A DNA stretch of 64,000 nucleotides, from NCBI RefSeq assembly GCF_003610235.1, contig NZ_RAPR01000001.1:2604001-2668000 (forward strand), given 5' to 3'. The first letter of the stretch is position 1. The number at the start of each line of letters is the position of its first letter. The DNA comes from Catellatospora citrea. Its GTDB lineage: Bacteria; Actinomycetota; Actinomycetes; Mycobacteriales; Micromonosporaceae. The position numbers and the translations under genes were made by a program. Under the pieces are notes generated by a model. That model was not told the origin of the DNA. It ran no database searches and saw only the letters and a list, made by a program, of their open reading frames with translations. Of this stretch, positions 16,584 through 25,886 are shown piece by piece.

Positions 16584-16657
16584 GGGTCACCTCCGCCCGG
16601 CGGCGTGTTGCGGAGAACGTACCTGCCTGATCCACATCAGACAAATAGAACTTAACA

Positions 16658-16695
16658 AATGAGCACGTGAGCATGATCTAGTTCACGTGCTCATT
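16658..16695. terminator. 13-bp perfect hairpin between exporter operon and eboE-like gene
   Basis: Arms 16658-16670 and 16683-16695 pair perfectly around a 12-base loop. It lies just past the stop of the ABC-2 permease operon and 75 bases ahead of the eboE-like start, so it could terminate one unit or be an operator for the other. Confidence 0.55.
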
Positions 16696-16710
16696 CACGC
16701 CCGAACAGGT

Positions 16711-17532
16711 TTAACGACAGAGCACCGAGGTAAGGCGGCGGCTCGCCACGTACAGGCCGACGGCCAGCATGACCAGCAGGTATGCCACGTTGCCGAGCAT
16801 CGACCAGGTGAGCATGCCGGTGGTGATGCCCCGGATCAGCTCGACCGCGTGGTAGAGCGGGGTGATCGCGATCAGGATCTCCACCGGCAGCGGATAGTCC
16901 TGCACCGGCGAGAAGGTGCCGGAGAACAGGAACAGCGCGAACTGACCGGTGCTGATCAGGTCGAAGTCCTGCCAGCCGCGGATGAAGGTGCTCACCGCCA
17001 TGCCGACCGCGCCGAACGCCAGGCCCACCAGCCAGGTCGCGGGGAAGGCCAGCAGCGCCCAGCCGGGCGTGGTCAGACCCAGCGCCACCATGACGATCAG
17101 GAACGCCCCGGTGTAGAGCGAGCCGCGGATCATCGCCCAGGTCAGCTCGCCGGTCGCGATCTCCATCGGACGCAGCGGGGTGGCCAGCATGGCGTCGTAC
17201 GTCTTGACGTACTTGAACTTGAAGAAGAAGTTGAAGGTCGTCTCCGCCAGCGCGCCGGACATCGCCGAGACGGCCAGCATGGCCGGGGCGACGAAGTTGG
17301 CGTACGGCAGGACTTCGCCGTTGTTCAGGGTCAGGTCGCCGACGAGCGCGCCGACCCCGACGCCGATGGACAGCAGGTAGAGCACCGGCTCGAAGAAGCC
17401 CGAGGCCAGGACCAGCCAGTACGCGGGGCCGGAGCGCAGCGCGCCGACGTTGCGGTTGATGACCGCGCCCACCCGCGCGGGTGAGAGCCGGTTGCCGCGG
17501 GCGACCCGCGCGACGGCATACGTGGTGACCAT
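16711..17532 (-). CDS. ABC-2 type exporter permease (second permease)
   Basis: A 273-residue membrane protein with about six helices, of the NodJ/DrrB type. It has the conserved cytoplasmic loop TYDAMLATPLRPMEIATGEL and a C-terminal LYHAVELIRG motif typical of NodJ-like permeases. It is the last gene of a three-gene exporter operon, 11 bases after its sister permease; GAGGGG precedes the ATG. It is clearly a paralogue of the upstream permease (same motif order), so the exporter is probably a permease heterodimer on one ATPase. Confidence 0.88.
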   Translation of the reverse strand: MVTTYAVARVARGNRLSPARVGAVINRNVGALRSGPAYWLVLASGFFEPVLYLLSIGVGVGALVGDLTLNNGEVLPYANFVAPAMLAVSAMSGALAETTFNFFFKFKYVKTYDAMLATPLRPMEIATGELTWAMIRGSLYTGAFLIVMVALGLTTPGWALLAFPATWLVGLAFGAVGMAVSTFIRGWQDFDLISTGQFALFLFSGTFSPVQDYPLPVEILIAITPLYHAVELIRGITTGMLTWSMLGNVAYLLVMLAVGLYVASRRLTSVLCR

Positions 17533-17543
17533 GGTCAGTCCCC

Positions 17544-18299
17544 TCAGTCCGAGAGCCGTCGGCGGAAGGCGCGCAGCGCCAGCAGGTAACCCAGACCCGC
17601 CCAGGCCAGCAGGTATGCCACGTGCGCGGCGACCGGCCACGGCGGCGCGACGCCCAGCGTGGCCGCGCGGCACAGCTCCACCGCGTGCCACAGCGGCGAC
17701 GCGTACGCCAGCGGCCGCAGCAGCTCGGGCAGCTGCGACACCGGGAAGAACACCCCGGCGAACAGCGTCGACGGGATCACCAGGAAGCGGAACAGCAGCG
17801 CGAAGTAGCTGTCGTTCTCGATCGTCGCGGCGAATGCCGAGGTCGGCGCGGAGACCGCGACCCCGAGCAGCGCGCACACGAACGGCGTGAGCACCACCCA
17901 CGGCGAGTGGATCGCCCCGAACACGGCGCTGACCCCGAGGAACACCACCGAGGCGATGATCACCCGGAACATGATGTAGAGCTGGTAGCCGCCGATCATG
18001 TCGCCGATGCGCACCGGGGTGGCCCGCATGGCGTGGAACCCGCGGGTCCACTTGAAGTCGCCCAGGATCGGGAAGGTGGACTCCCCCACCGCCATCTGGA
18101 ACGCGGTCGAGGCGAGCACGCCCGGCACGATCCAGTCGAGGTAGCTGACACCGTCGACGCCGCTGATGTAGCCGCCGACCCCGATGCCGATGCTGAGCAC
18201 GAACAGCACCGGGAGGATGAACGACGAGAACACCGAGGCCTGCCACAGCCGCCGGTACGAGACCAGCGCCCGGTTGAACACCGCGAACGTGCCGTCCAT
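17544..18299 (-). CDS. ABC-2 type exporter permease (first permease)
   Basis: A 251-residue membrane permease with about six helices. It shows the paired signature GFHAMRATPVRIGDMIGG and LWHAVELCRAATLG, matching the partner permease. The ATG overlaps the ATPase stop as ATGA, giving translational coupling. Together with the ATPase and second permease it forms an exporter of NodIJ type; the substrate is unknown, but lipid-linked or polyketide-like compounds are typical of such systems. Confidence 0.88.
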   Translation of the reverse strand: MDGTFAVFNRALVSYRRLWQASVFSSFILPVLFVLSIGIGVGGYISGVDGVSYLDWIVPGVLASTAFQMAVGESTFPILGDFKWTRGFHAMRATPVRIGDMIGGYQLYIMFRVIIASVVFLGVSAVFGAIHSPWVVLTPFVCALLGVAVSAPTSAFAATIENDSYFALLFRFLVIPSTLFAGVFFPVSQLPELLRPLAYASPLWHAVELCRAATLGVAPPWPVAAHVAYLLAWAGLGYLLALRAFRRRLSD

Positions 18300-19234
18300 C
18301 AGTCGACCAGCGTCCGGCCGGTGAGGATCAGGAACACGTCCTCCAGGGTGGAGCGCCGCACCAGCACGCTGGACGGGGTGAAGCCGCGCCGGTGCACCTC
18401 GTTGACGGCCGCGTCGCCGTCGGCGCTGTAGAGCAGCAGCCGGTCCGGCAGCGGGTCGAGGCGCTCGCCGATGCCCGCCAGCTTCTCCACGTACGTCGCC
18501 GGGGCGTCGTCGCCGAAGCGCAGCTCGACGACCTCGCGGGTGGAGTAGGTCTCGATGAGGTGGCGCGGCGAGCCCTCCGCGACGATCTTGCCGGCGTCCA
18601 TCACGACGAGGCGGTCGCACAACTGCTCGGCCTCGTCCATGTAGTGCGTGGTCAGCACGAGTGTGACGCCGCGCTGCTTGAGCCGGAACAGCCGCTCCCA
18701 CAGCAGGTGGCGGGCCTGCGGGTCGAGGCCGGTGGTGGGCTCGTCGAGCAGCACCAGGTCCGGCTCGTTGATCATGGCGCGGGCGATGGAGAGCCGGCGC
18801 TTCATGCCGCCCGACAGCGGGTCGACGGTGCTGCCCGACTTCTCCGTGAGCTGCACGAACTCCAGCAACTCGGCGGCGCGGCGGCGGCCCTCGGCGCGCG
18901 GGATGCCGAAGTAGCGCGCGTAGGTGGTCAGGTTCTCGAACACGGTGAGGTCGGGGTCGAGGTTGTCGGTCTGCGGGCACACCCCCAGCCGGGCCCGGAT
19001 CGCCGACCCCTCCCGCACCGGGTCCATGCCCAGGATGCGCAGCTCACCGGCGGTCGGCGTGGAGACGCAGCCGATCATGCGCATGGTGGAGGACTTGCCG
19101 GCGCCGTTGGGGCCCAGGAAGCCGAACGCCTCGCCGGGCGCGACCTCCAGGTCGATGCCGTCCACCGCGGTGAAGTCGCCGAACCGCTTGACCAGGCCGC
19201 GGGCATAGATCATCGGGGGTCGTTGGTCACTCAC
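18299..19234 (-). CDS. ABC exporter ATP-binding protein, NodI/DrrA type
   Basis: A 311-residue ATPase with Walker A GPNGAGKS, Q-loop VCPQTDN, signature LSGGMKRRL, Walker B LVLLDEPTTGLD and the H-loop TTHYMDEAEQL, plus the C-terminal regulatory domain of NodI/DrrA proteins. The start is a GTG at 19234; an ATG at 19213 is possible. First gene of the three-gene exporter operon. Confidence 0.9.
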   Translation of the reverse strand: MSDQRPPMIYARGLVKRFGDFTAVDGIDLEVAPGEAFGFLGPNGAGKSSTMRMIGCVSTPTAGELRILGMDPVREGSAIRARLGVCPQTDNLDPDLTVFENLTTYARYFGIPRAEGRRRAAELLEFVQLTEKSGSTVDPLSGGMKRRLSIARAMINEPDLVLLDEPTTGLDPQARHLLWERLFRLKQRGVTLVLTTHYMDEAEQLCDRLVVMDAGKIVAEGSPRHLIETYSTREVVELRFGDDAPATYVEKLAGIGERLDPLPDRLLLYSADGDAAVNEVHRRGFTPSSVLVRRSTLEDVFLILTGRTLVD

Positions 19235-19407
19235 GCGGCGACCCTATCCCCGAGCCCCGACAATCTCGCGGCCTTTTTCCCGATTCATCGACCGACCCCG
19301 CTGGCGGATCTCGGCCCGTGATCGCTGTCCGGTGTCCGAACCTACGGTCCGAGTACAGATCTCGACACCAAACGGCGATCTTGGCGGCCGTGCACGCAGG
19401 CAGGGGG

Positions 19408-19926
19408 TCAGAGGTCGCCGAGGTCGTTGCGGGCGGCCGCGATCAGTTGGTCGGTCGCGGCGATGACCGCCGGGTCCTCGCCGTCGGTGCCGTGGTCGTA
19501 GCGGACGGTCCAGCTCAGGCCGTCGACGCCGGGCACCCGCCGGGCGAAGATCCAGGCGCCGCCGCCGGGCAGCTCGTGGTGCTGCGGCTGCTGCACCGAG
19601 CCGGTCACCCGCAGGCGCACCTGGTGCGGCAGGTGGTGCGGGTCGGTGAGCGTCAGGCGCACCGGCGTCCCGTCGGCGACCACCTCGTAGCCGACGCGCT
19701 CCGTGACCACCACGGCCGGGGTGACCACCAGCGTCGCGCCGTCCCAGACCGCCTTGTCGATGCGGTGCCAGCCGGCGCGCCGGCCGTCCCACCACAGCCC
19801 GAGGTTGGTCGCGACGACCGTGTCCTCGCCCGCCGGGGCCCAGGCCAGCACCCGCTCGTCGGCCGCCAGCTTGGGGCGGCGCTCCGCGGGCAGCACGCGC
19901 CGCCCGCCGAACAGTGGAATCTTCAT
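19408..19926 (-). CDS. Conserved actinobacterial protein of unknown function downstream of dnaG
   Basis: A 172-residue soluble protein rich in beta strands with many Trp and Val residues (WWDGRRAGWHRIDKAVWDGATLVV). No known motif or signal peptide. Its ATG overlaps the dnaG stop as ATGA, so it is translated with primase. Proteins of this pattern commonly sit after dnaG in actinobacteria and I would not assign a function. Confidence 0.7.
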   Translation of the reverse strand: MKIPLFGGRRVLPAERRPKLAADERVLAWAPAGEDTVVATNLGLWWDGRRAGWHRIDKAVWDGATLVVTPAVVVTERVGYEVVADGTPVRLTLTDPHHLPHQVRLRVTGSVQQPQHHELPGGGAWIFARRVPGVDGLSWTVRYDHGTDGEDPAVIAATDQLIAAARNDLGDL

Positions 19927-21770
19927 CAGAGCCCTCCGGCGGCCTTCTCCTTGAGCGCCCGGGAGTGCTGCTCCAGGGCGACGAGTTCGGTGAAGCGCGC
20001 CCGGTACTCGTCGGACTCGGTCACCGGGTTGATGCGCTGCAGCCGCGACTTCACCTCGCCGATGCGCTGGTTGAGCCCGGCGAGCTGGAGGCGGGCCAGG
20101 ACCACGTGCAGGTAGCCCGAGTCCGGCTCGCCGTCGTAGCGCACCGGCTCCACGGCCAGCTCCATGACCAGCATCTGCGCGGCCAGGTCCGCGCAGGCGT
20201 CGCGCACGCTGTTGACCCAGCCGGCCCCGGCCACCCCGGCGCAGGCTCCGCCGGCCGCGGCGATCGCCACCCGGATGTCCCGGTACGGCGGGTGCGCGTA
20301 GAGGGTCTCGTCGACCGCGTCGAACACCGGCCCGGCCAGCACCGGCTGCTGGATCGCCAGCTTCAGCGCCTCCCGCTCGACGACCAGGCGCGGGTTGTCG
20401 GGCGTGGCCGCGGCGGGCCGGGGCGCGGGCACGTTCGCGCCGTCGGCGCTGCGGATCGCCGTGCGCACCTGGTCGACGTCGACGCCCAGGTCACCGGCCA
20501 GCTTCTGGGCATACCCGGTGAGCAGTGACCGGTCTTTGATCTTGGAGACCATGGGTGCGGTGGCCCGCAGCGCGGCCACCCGGCCCTCGACCGTGTCCAG
20601 GTCGTAGCGGGCCAGCGTGGAGCGCAGCGCGAACGCGATCAGCGGCTCGCGCCGGGCCACCAGGTCGCGCACGGCCAGGTCGCCCCGGGCCAGGCGCAGC
20701 TCGCAGGGGTCCATGCCGTCCGGGCTGACCGCGATGAACGTCTGCCCGACGAAGCGCTGGTCGTCGCCGAACGCCCGCAGCGCCGCCTTCTGCCCCGCGG
20801 CGTCGCCGTCGAAGGTGAAGATGATCTCCCCGGCGTACGCGTCGGTGTCCAGCAGCAGCCGCCGCAGCACCCCGATGTGGTCCGTGCCGAACGAGGTGCC
20901 GCAGGTCGCCACGGCCGTGGTCACCCCGGCCAGGTGGCAGGCCATCACGTCGGTGTACCCCTCGACGATCACCGCCCGGCCCTGCTTGGCGATCTCGCGC
21001 TTGGCCTGGTCGATGCCGTAGAGCACGTGCGACTTCTTGTACAGCGGCGTCTCGGGGGTGTTCAGGTACTTCGGGCCGTCGTCGTCGTCGAACAGCTTGC
21101 GCGCCCCGAAGCCGATCACGTCGCCGGACACGTCCCGGATCGGCCACAGCAGGCGGCGGCGGAACCGGTCCACCAGGCTGCCCGAACGCGCGGCCCGGGC
21201 CAGGCCCGCGGTCTCCATCTCCGCCGTGGTGAAGCCGAGTCCGCGCAGGTGCTTGACGAGCAGGTCCCACTCCGCCGGGGCGAACCCGCAGCCGTAGCGC
21301 TGCGCCGCCTCCCGGTCGAAGCCCCGCTGGGCGAGGAACTCCCGGGCCGCCCGCGCCCCCGGCGTGAGCAGCTGCTCGGCGTAGAACTCCTGGGCCGCGG
21401 CATGCGCGGCGACCAGGCGCTGGCGCTGGCCGTGCTGCGGGCGCTCGACCGCCGGGCCGCCCTCGATCCGGCGCAGCTGGATGCCCGCCCGGTCGGCCAG
21501 GCGCTCCACGGACTCGATGAAGCTCAGGTGATCGATCTTCTGCACGAAGTTGATCACGTCGCCGCCCTCGCCGCAGCCGTGGCAGAACCACACGTTGCGG
21601 GCCTGGGACACGGTGAACGACGGGGTCTTCTCGTCGTGGAACGGGCACAGCCCCTTGAGGTTGCCGCCGCCCGCGTTCTTCAGGGTGACCTGCTCACCGG
21701 CCACGTCCACGATCGAGCTGCGCTCGCGTACGAGCGCGATGTCCTCATCACGGATCCGACCCCCGGCCAT
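19926..21770 (-). CDS. dnaG: DNA primase
   Basis: A 614-residue primase that makes RNA primers for replication. The N-terminal CHC2 zinc site uses Cys42, His45, Cys63 and Cys66. The RNA-polymerase core has GFGARKLF and KYLNTPETPLYKKS. The TOPRIM domain carries EGYTDVMA and the FDGDAAGQKA metal-binding acidics. A C-terminal DnaB-binding helix bundle follows. Full length for the family. The ATG at 21770 begins a normal N-terminus. It is coupled to the small gene downstream. Confidence 0.95.
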   Translation of the reverse strand: MAGGRIRDEDIALVRERSSIVDVAGEQVTLKNAGGGNLKGLCPFHDEKTPSFTVSQARNVWFCHGCGEGGDVINFVQKIDHLSFIESVERLADRAGIQLRRIEGGPAVERPQHGQRQRLVAAHAAAQEFYAEQLLTPGARAAREFLAQRGFDREAAQRYGCGFAPAEWDLLVKHLRGLGFTTAEMETAGLARAARSGSLVDRFRRRLLWPIRDVSGDVIGFGARKLFDDDDGPKYLNTPETPLYKKSHVLYGIDQAKREIAKQGRAVIVEGYTDVMACHLAGVTTAVATCGTSFGTDHIGVLRRLLLDTDAYAGEIIFTFDGDAAGQKAALRAFGDDQRFVGQTFIAVSPDGMDPCELRLARGDLAVRDLVARREPLIAFALRSTLARYDLDTVEGRVAALRATAPMVSKIKDRSLLTGYAQKLAGDLGVDVDQVRTAIRSADGANVPAPRPAAATPDNPRLVVEREALKLAIQQPVLAGPVFDAVDETLYAHPPYRDIRVAIAAAGGACAGVAGAGWVNSVRDACADLAAQMLVMELAVEPVRYDGEPDSGYLHVVLARLQLAGLNQRIGEVKSRLQRINPVTESDEYRARFTELVALEQHSRALKEKAAGGL

Positions 21771-21825
21771 GCGCTACATCCTGCCAGGGCACACCACGCG
21801 GGCGCACAGCCGATACCGTGCGATC

Positions 21826-22557
21826 GTGGCCCATCCCACCCCCGCGCCCGACGCGGCCCGCCGCGCCGCCGACGACATCGAGCTCACCGTCGCGCTCGCC
21901 GAGTACACCAAGATCCTCGAAATGCGCCGGGCGGTCAGCGATCAGGCACACAACCGGTACAACTTCTTCCTGGTCATCGCCACCGCCGTGGCGGCGGTCT
22001 CGGCCGGCCTGCTCGGCAGCAACATCGACCCCGACGTACGGATCGGTGCCGTCGCGGCACTCGGCACCATGGTGCTGCTGATGGGCCCAGCCGTGTTCCT
22101 TCGCCAGCTGAGGTACACCGCTGCGTCTCAGCGCTACGGCATCGCTGAGCAGGCACTGCGCACCTACCTGGTGCGGCGGGCGCCGGACGTCGCCCCATTC
22201 GTCCTGCTGCCCACGCTCGACGATGACGGGCTGTTCCCACCCCCGATCGATCGCCGCCGTCAGCGACAGCGTGACGCCACCGGCCTGGCCTTCACCATCG
22301 CCTTGATCAACAGTGCGCTGTTCGCTGCGGGCGGCGGCCTGCTGGCCGCCGCGGCGCAGTTCAGCACCTGGGCAATCGTCGTCCTGGCGCTGGCGCTGTT
22401 CGGTGCGGCGGCCGCCGTGCACCTGTGGTGGATCGCGCGCTCGGTCCGTGACAACTTCGCCGAGCGCCGAAACCTGCTGGCGCGGCGCGCACTGGACCTG
22501 CCCACCCCGGTCCCGCCGACCCGTCAGCCCGCGATGGAGCCGCCGGTCAGCCGCTGA
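21826..22557 (+). CDS. Predicted membrane protein with four helices
   Basis: A 243-residue protein with two helical hairpins: two membrane segments near residues 48-90, a soluble loop of about 65 residues, then two more near 150-205 and a basic C-terminus. The N-terminal stretch before helix 1 ([21 protein letters not shown]) is predicted helical. I chose the GTG at 21826; an ATG at 21769 would overlap the divergent dnaG start. Its 3' end overlaps the convergent dgt gene by 34 bases. No family recognised. Confidence 0.6.
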   Translation: MAHPTPAPDAARRAADDIELTVALAEYTKILEMRRAVSDQAHNRYNFFLVIATAVAAVSAGLLGSNIDPDVRIGAVAALGTMVLLMGPAVFLRQLRYTAASQRYGIAEQALRTYLVRRAPDVAPFVLLPTLDDDGLFPPPIDRRRQRQRDATGLAFTIALINSALFAAGGGLLAAAAQFSTWAIVVLALALFGAAAAVHLWWIARSVRDNFAERRNLLARRALDLPTPVPPTRQPAMEPPVSR

Positions 22558-23747
22558 TGCCAGGCTTGGGCGGCGGGATCGGTGAGGGAGGCGACCTGGT
22601 CGACGACGACCCGGCAGCGCGCCGTGTCGTCGGCGGCCTCCCGCCACAGCGGGGCGAAGACCGGGTCCAGCTCGTCCGGGGCCCGCTCGGCCAGCACCCG
22701 CACCAGGTCGCGCAGGATCTGGCGCTGCTGGTCGTACCACGGCTCCATGCCCCGGCGGCGCATCACGTAGCGCAGCGCGATGCCCTTGAGCAGGGCACAG
22801 CGGATGCGGGCGGCGGCCGGCACGATCAGGTCGGCGTCGTAGCGGCGCAGCGTGCCGTCGCCGTACTTCTCGCGGGTCGCGTCGACCGCGGCGGCGACGA
22901 ACCGTCCGGTCAGGACGCTGGTGCAGCGCTTGAGCGCCAGTTGTGCCTTGAACGAGCCGTCGTATCCGGCCAGCGGCGCGACGACCGGGTCGGCCAGCAG
23001 TTCGATCAGCGCCTCGTGCAGCAGCGCCGGCGACTCGGGTGAGTACACCTGTGCCACGTCCGCGCACAGGGCGGCCCGCTCGTCGGCGTCCAGCAGCAGC
23101 GGCTGCAGCTCGACGAACCCGGAGTAGAGGCCGTCCTCGAAGTCGTGCACCGAATACGCCACGTCGTCGGACCAGTCCATGACCTGCGCCTCCAGGCAGC
23201 GCCGGTCGTCGTCGGGCGCGCCCAGGCGCACCCAGTCGAAGACCGGGCGGTCGTCGGCGTACACCCCGAACTTGCGGGCGCCCTCCCGGCGCGGCCACGG
23301 ATACTTGCAGGTCGCGTCCAGTGAGGCCCGGGTCAGGTTGAGCCCCGCGCCCTCCACCTTGGCCTCCAGCCGGGTGAGCACCCGCAGCGTCTGCGCGTTG
23401 CCCTCGAACCCGCCCCAGGCCCGGCTGACCTCGTCGAGAGCGTCCTCGCCGTTGTGCCCGAAGGGCGGATGCCCCAGGTCGTGGGCCAGCCCGGCGACGT
23501 CGACGACGTCCGGGTCGCAGCCCAGCCGGGCGCCCATCTCGCGGGCGATCTGCGCCACCTCGATCGAGTGCGTCAACCGGGTACGCAGGAAGTCGCCGCT
23601 GCCCGCGGTGTGCACCTGGGTCTTGGCGGCCAGCCGCCGGAACCCGGCCGAGTGCAGCACCCGCGCCCGGTCGCGCTCGTACGGGCTGCGGCCGAAGCCG
23701 GTGTCCTTCGAAGGCTCGGGGATGAACCGCTCGCTGGGATCAACCAT
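22524..23747 (-). CDS. dgt: Deoxyguanosinetriphosphate triphosphohydrolase-like protein
   Basis: A 407-residue HD-domain dNTP triphosphohydrolase, expected to release triphosphate from dGTP or other dNTPs. Family features are the start ([28 protein letters not shown]), [16 protein letters not shown], the HD pair in [17 protein letters not shown] and a later YSVHDFEDG. Length is normal. It lies on the same strand as dnaG, 754 bases upstream of its start. The ATG is preceded by a short leader. Confidence 0.88.
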   Translation of the reverse strand: MVDPSERFIPEPSKDTGFGRSPYERDRARVLHSAGFRRLAAKTQVHTAGSGDFLRTRLTHSIEVAQIAREMGARLGCDPDVVDVAGLAHDLGHPPFGHNGEDALDEVSRAWGGFEGNAQTLRVLTRLEAKVEGAGLNLTRASLDATCKYPWPRREGARKFGVYADDRPVFDWVRLGAPDDDRRCLEAQVMDWSDDVAYSVHDFEDGLYSGFVELQPLLLDADERAALCADVAQVYSPESPALLHEALIELLADPVVAPLAGYDGSFKAQLALKRCTSVLTGRFVAAAVDATREKYGDGTLRRYDADLIVPAAARIRCALLKGIALRYVMRRRGMEPWYDQQRQILRDLVRVLAERAPDELDPVFAPLWREAADDTARCRVVVDQVASLTDPAAQAWHQRLTGGSIAG

Positions 23748-23863
23748 CTGCCAAGACTACTGACCTCGACCGGCATCCTCACGCACGCAACGGTGAACGT
23801 CGGGCGTCTGATCGTCAGCCCTCAGCCGACGTCCAGCAGCGTCCCACCACTTGATCATCCGAT

Positions 23864-23916
23864 TTGCCTGGCACCTGTGCGTATCTTGATCATTGATACG
23901 CACAGGTGCCAGGCAA
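23864..23916. repeat. Interspersed palindrome, family 1, copy A (22-bp perfect arms)
   Basis: Arms 23864-23885 and 23895-23916 are perfectly complementary around a 9-base loop. A second copy with 44 of 53 identical positions lies at 41085-41137. The shared 22-base left arm is ttgcctggcacctgtgcgta then tc. Both copies sit in gene-free DNA. Confidence 0.85.
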
Positions 23917-24049
23917 GTTCGGCGATCATGGCTGTAGTGCGAGGCGGAACGGGCCTGATTCGACCGATGGAGCGCATCGCCCGGCCGTGATGCACTGATC
24001 GTTCTAAATTGTCGCGCCCGCCGCCAGCCGGCGTCGCAGGGTCACCGGT

Positions 24050-24117
24050 CATGATCTGTTTTTGTGGACGCTGGATGCCGCTATGGGGACGTCCAGCGTC
24101 CACAAAAACAGATCATG
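24050..24117. repeat. 26-bp perfect inverted repeat
   Basis: Arms 24050-24075 and 24092-24117 are perfectly complementary with a 16-base loop. The arms contain the T-run gtttttg and its A-run complement, so transcripts from either side could form a terminator-like hairpin. No second copy in the window. Confidence 0.85.
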
Positions 24118-24309
24118 GAAAGGCCCACCACAGACCGTGGACGATATAGGCGATTTGCGGAGCCACGAGTGGCGGTCGGTCGGATAACGGCGGCCGCCTC
24201 CTCGCCCACTCCGGGCACATGGCACGCGGTTCCAACGATCCTTCATCGACGCACGTTGGCATCGATGGTTATTGACATTCATGTTGCGGGGACGTTAAGT
24301 GATGGGACA

Positions 24310-24323
24310 AGAGAGCGCTCTCA
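24310..24323. promoter_or_regulatory. CebR-like (LacI-family) operator before the GH16 gene
   Basis: The palindrome agagagcgctctca matches 11 of 14 positions of the CebR consensus TGGGAGCGCTCCCA, with the invariant central GAGCGCTC. It lies 85 bases before the GH16 start. It suggests repression lifted by a cello- or laminari-oligosaccharide. Confidence 0.55.
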
Positions 24324-24407
24324 CAACCGTCCACGGTCCCCGGTCCGCCGCCCATGCCGAGCCCACGGCGTGCGGGCCACCCTCTTCCCCAGGAGGAGAA
24401 AGCCCTG

Positions 24408-25811
24408 ATGAGCACGCGATTCTCCGGCCGCCGCCCGGCGTTGTTCGCCGCCGGCCTGGCCGTCCTGGTCGCCGCGGCGGCCGCCGCGGTCAACGCGATC
24501 CCCGCGCACGCCTCGCTGCCGTCCACGCCCTCGGGCTGGCAGCTGGTGTGGAGCGACGACTTCAACGGCGCGAACAACACGCTGCCCTCGTCCAGCAACT
24601 GGATCATCGACACCGGCACGTCCTACCCGGGCGGCCCCGCCCAGTGGGGCACCGGCGAGATCCAGACCTACACCAACAGCACCAACAACGTCCGCCACGA
24701 CGGCGCGGGCAACCTGCTGATCACGCCGATCAAGAGCGGCTCCAGCTGGACCTCGTCGCGCATCGAGACGGTCCGCACCGACTTCAAGCCGGCGGCTGGA
24801 CGCGTCCTGCGCATCGAGGGCCGCATCCAGATGCCCAACGTCACCGGGGCCGCGGCCGCCGGCTACTGGCCCGCGTTCTGGGCGCTCGGCGCGCCCTACC
24901 GGGGCAACTACCAGAACTGGCCGGGCGTCGGCGAGTTCGACATCATGGAGAACGTCAACGGCATCAACTCGGTGTGGGGCGTGCTGCACTGCGGCGTCGC
25001 ACCCGGCGGGCCGTGCAACGAGTTCAACGGCATCGGCGCCAGCCGTGCCTGCCCGGGCAGCACCTGCCAGTCGGCGTTCCACACGTACCGGTTCGAGTGG
25101 GACCGCACCAACGAGAACGCCCAGCAGCTGCGCTGGTACGTCGACGGCACGCTGTACCACACCGTGAACCAGAGCCAGGTCGGCTCGTACTGGTCCGCGA
25201 TGACCTCGCACGCCGGTTACTTCCTGCTGCTCAACGTGGCGATGGGCGGCGCGTTCCCGAACGGCGTGGCGGGCTCGGCGACGCCGACCGGCAGCACCGT
25301 CTCGGGCCAGCCGATGCGGGTCGACTACGTGGCGGTCTACCAGACCACGGGCGGCACCACGCCGCCGTCGTCGCCGCCCGCGTCGCCGCCGGCCAGCCCG
25401 CCGCCGGGCGGGGGCAACCGCGACGCGTACACCAACATCCAGGCCGAGAGCCGCAACGCCCAGACCGGCACCACGATCTACGAGGGCTACTACGTCGGCA
25501 GCATCGGCAACGGTGACAACCTGCGCTTCGACGGCGTGAACTTCGGTTCGCCGACGCCGCTGGACTTCGTCACCCGGGCCGCCTCGGGCGCGGCGGGCGG
25601 CATCAGCGGCCTGGTCGAGGTGCGGCTGGACAGCCTGTCCAACGCGCCGATCGGCAGTTTCGCCATCGCCAACACGGGCGGCTGGACGAGCTGGCGGGAG
25701 ATCCCCGCGAACGTGGGCTCGGTGACCGGCACGCACACGGTCTACCTGACCTTCACCAGCGGGCAGCCCAACGACTACGTCAACATCGACTGGTTCCGGT
25801 TCCGGCGCTGA
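24408..25811 (+). CDS. Secreted GH16 beta-glucanase with CBM6-type carbohydrate-binding module
   Basis: A 467-residue exported enzyme. After a signal peptide (about 1-36, ending AHAS) comes a GH16 beta-jelly-roll domain with the catalytic box GEFDIMENV (nucleophile Glu, assisting Asp, acid/base Glu), typical of beta-1,3-glucanase/laminarinase. A Pro/Ser linker (SSPPASPPASPPPGGG) leads to a C-terminal CBM6 domain (NIQAESRNAQTG, then VNIDWFRFRR). AGGAGG lies 10 bases before the ATG. Likely induced by glucan breakdown products through the CebR-like operator upstream. Confidence 0.88.
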   Translation: MSTRFSGRRPALFAAGLAVLVAAAAAAVNAIPAHASLPSTPSGWQLVWSDDFNGANNTLPSSSNWIIDTGTSYPGGPAQWGTGEIQTYTNSTNNVRHDGAGNLLITPIKSGSSWTSSRIETVRTDFKPAAGRVLRIEGRIQMPNVTGAAAAGYWPAFWALGAPYRGNYQNWPGVGEFDIMENVNGINSVWGVLHCGVAPGGPCNEFNGIGASRACPGSTCQSAFHTYRFEWDRTNENAQQLRWYVDGTLYHTVNQSQVGSYWSAMTSHAGYFLLLNVAMGGAFPNGVAGSATPTGSTVSGQPMRVDYVAVYQTTGGTTPPSSPPASPPASPPPGGGNRDAYTNIQAESRNAQTGTTIYEGYYVGSIGNGDNLRFDGVNFGSPTPLDFVTRAASGAAGGISGLVEVRLDSLSNAPIGSFAIANTGGWTSWREIPANVGSVTGTHTVYLTFTSGQPNDYVNIDWFRFRR

Positions 25812-25837
25812 GCCGGCAGACCCTGCCCGGTGTGGTC

Positions 25838-25868
25838 GGCGGGAGGGGCGGCAACCGCCCCTCCCGCC
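25838..25868. terminator. Terminator after GH16 gene, 14-bp stem
   Basis: Arms 25838-25851 and 25855-25868 pair perfectly around a 3-base loop (caa). It lies between the convergent GH16 gene and the lipoprotein gene. Confidence 0.75.
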
Positions 25869-25886
25869 GCACCGCGTACGCCCTGG

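Larger units (their letters stand above)
23748..24309. other. 562-bp gene-free region with two palindromic repeats
   Basis: I see no convincing gene here. The region carries two unrelated long hairpins (listed separately) and is more AT-rich than its surroundings. It separates the dgt promoter from the GH16 promoter. Confidence 0.6.

Noticed and set aside
23748..24309. CRISPR-like array
   Set aside because: The repeats here are single palindromes of different sequence, not evenly spaced direct repeats, and no cas gene is present.
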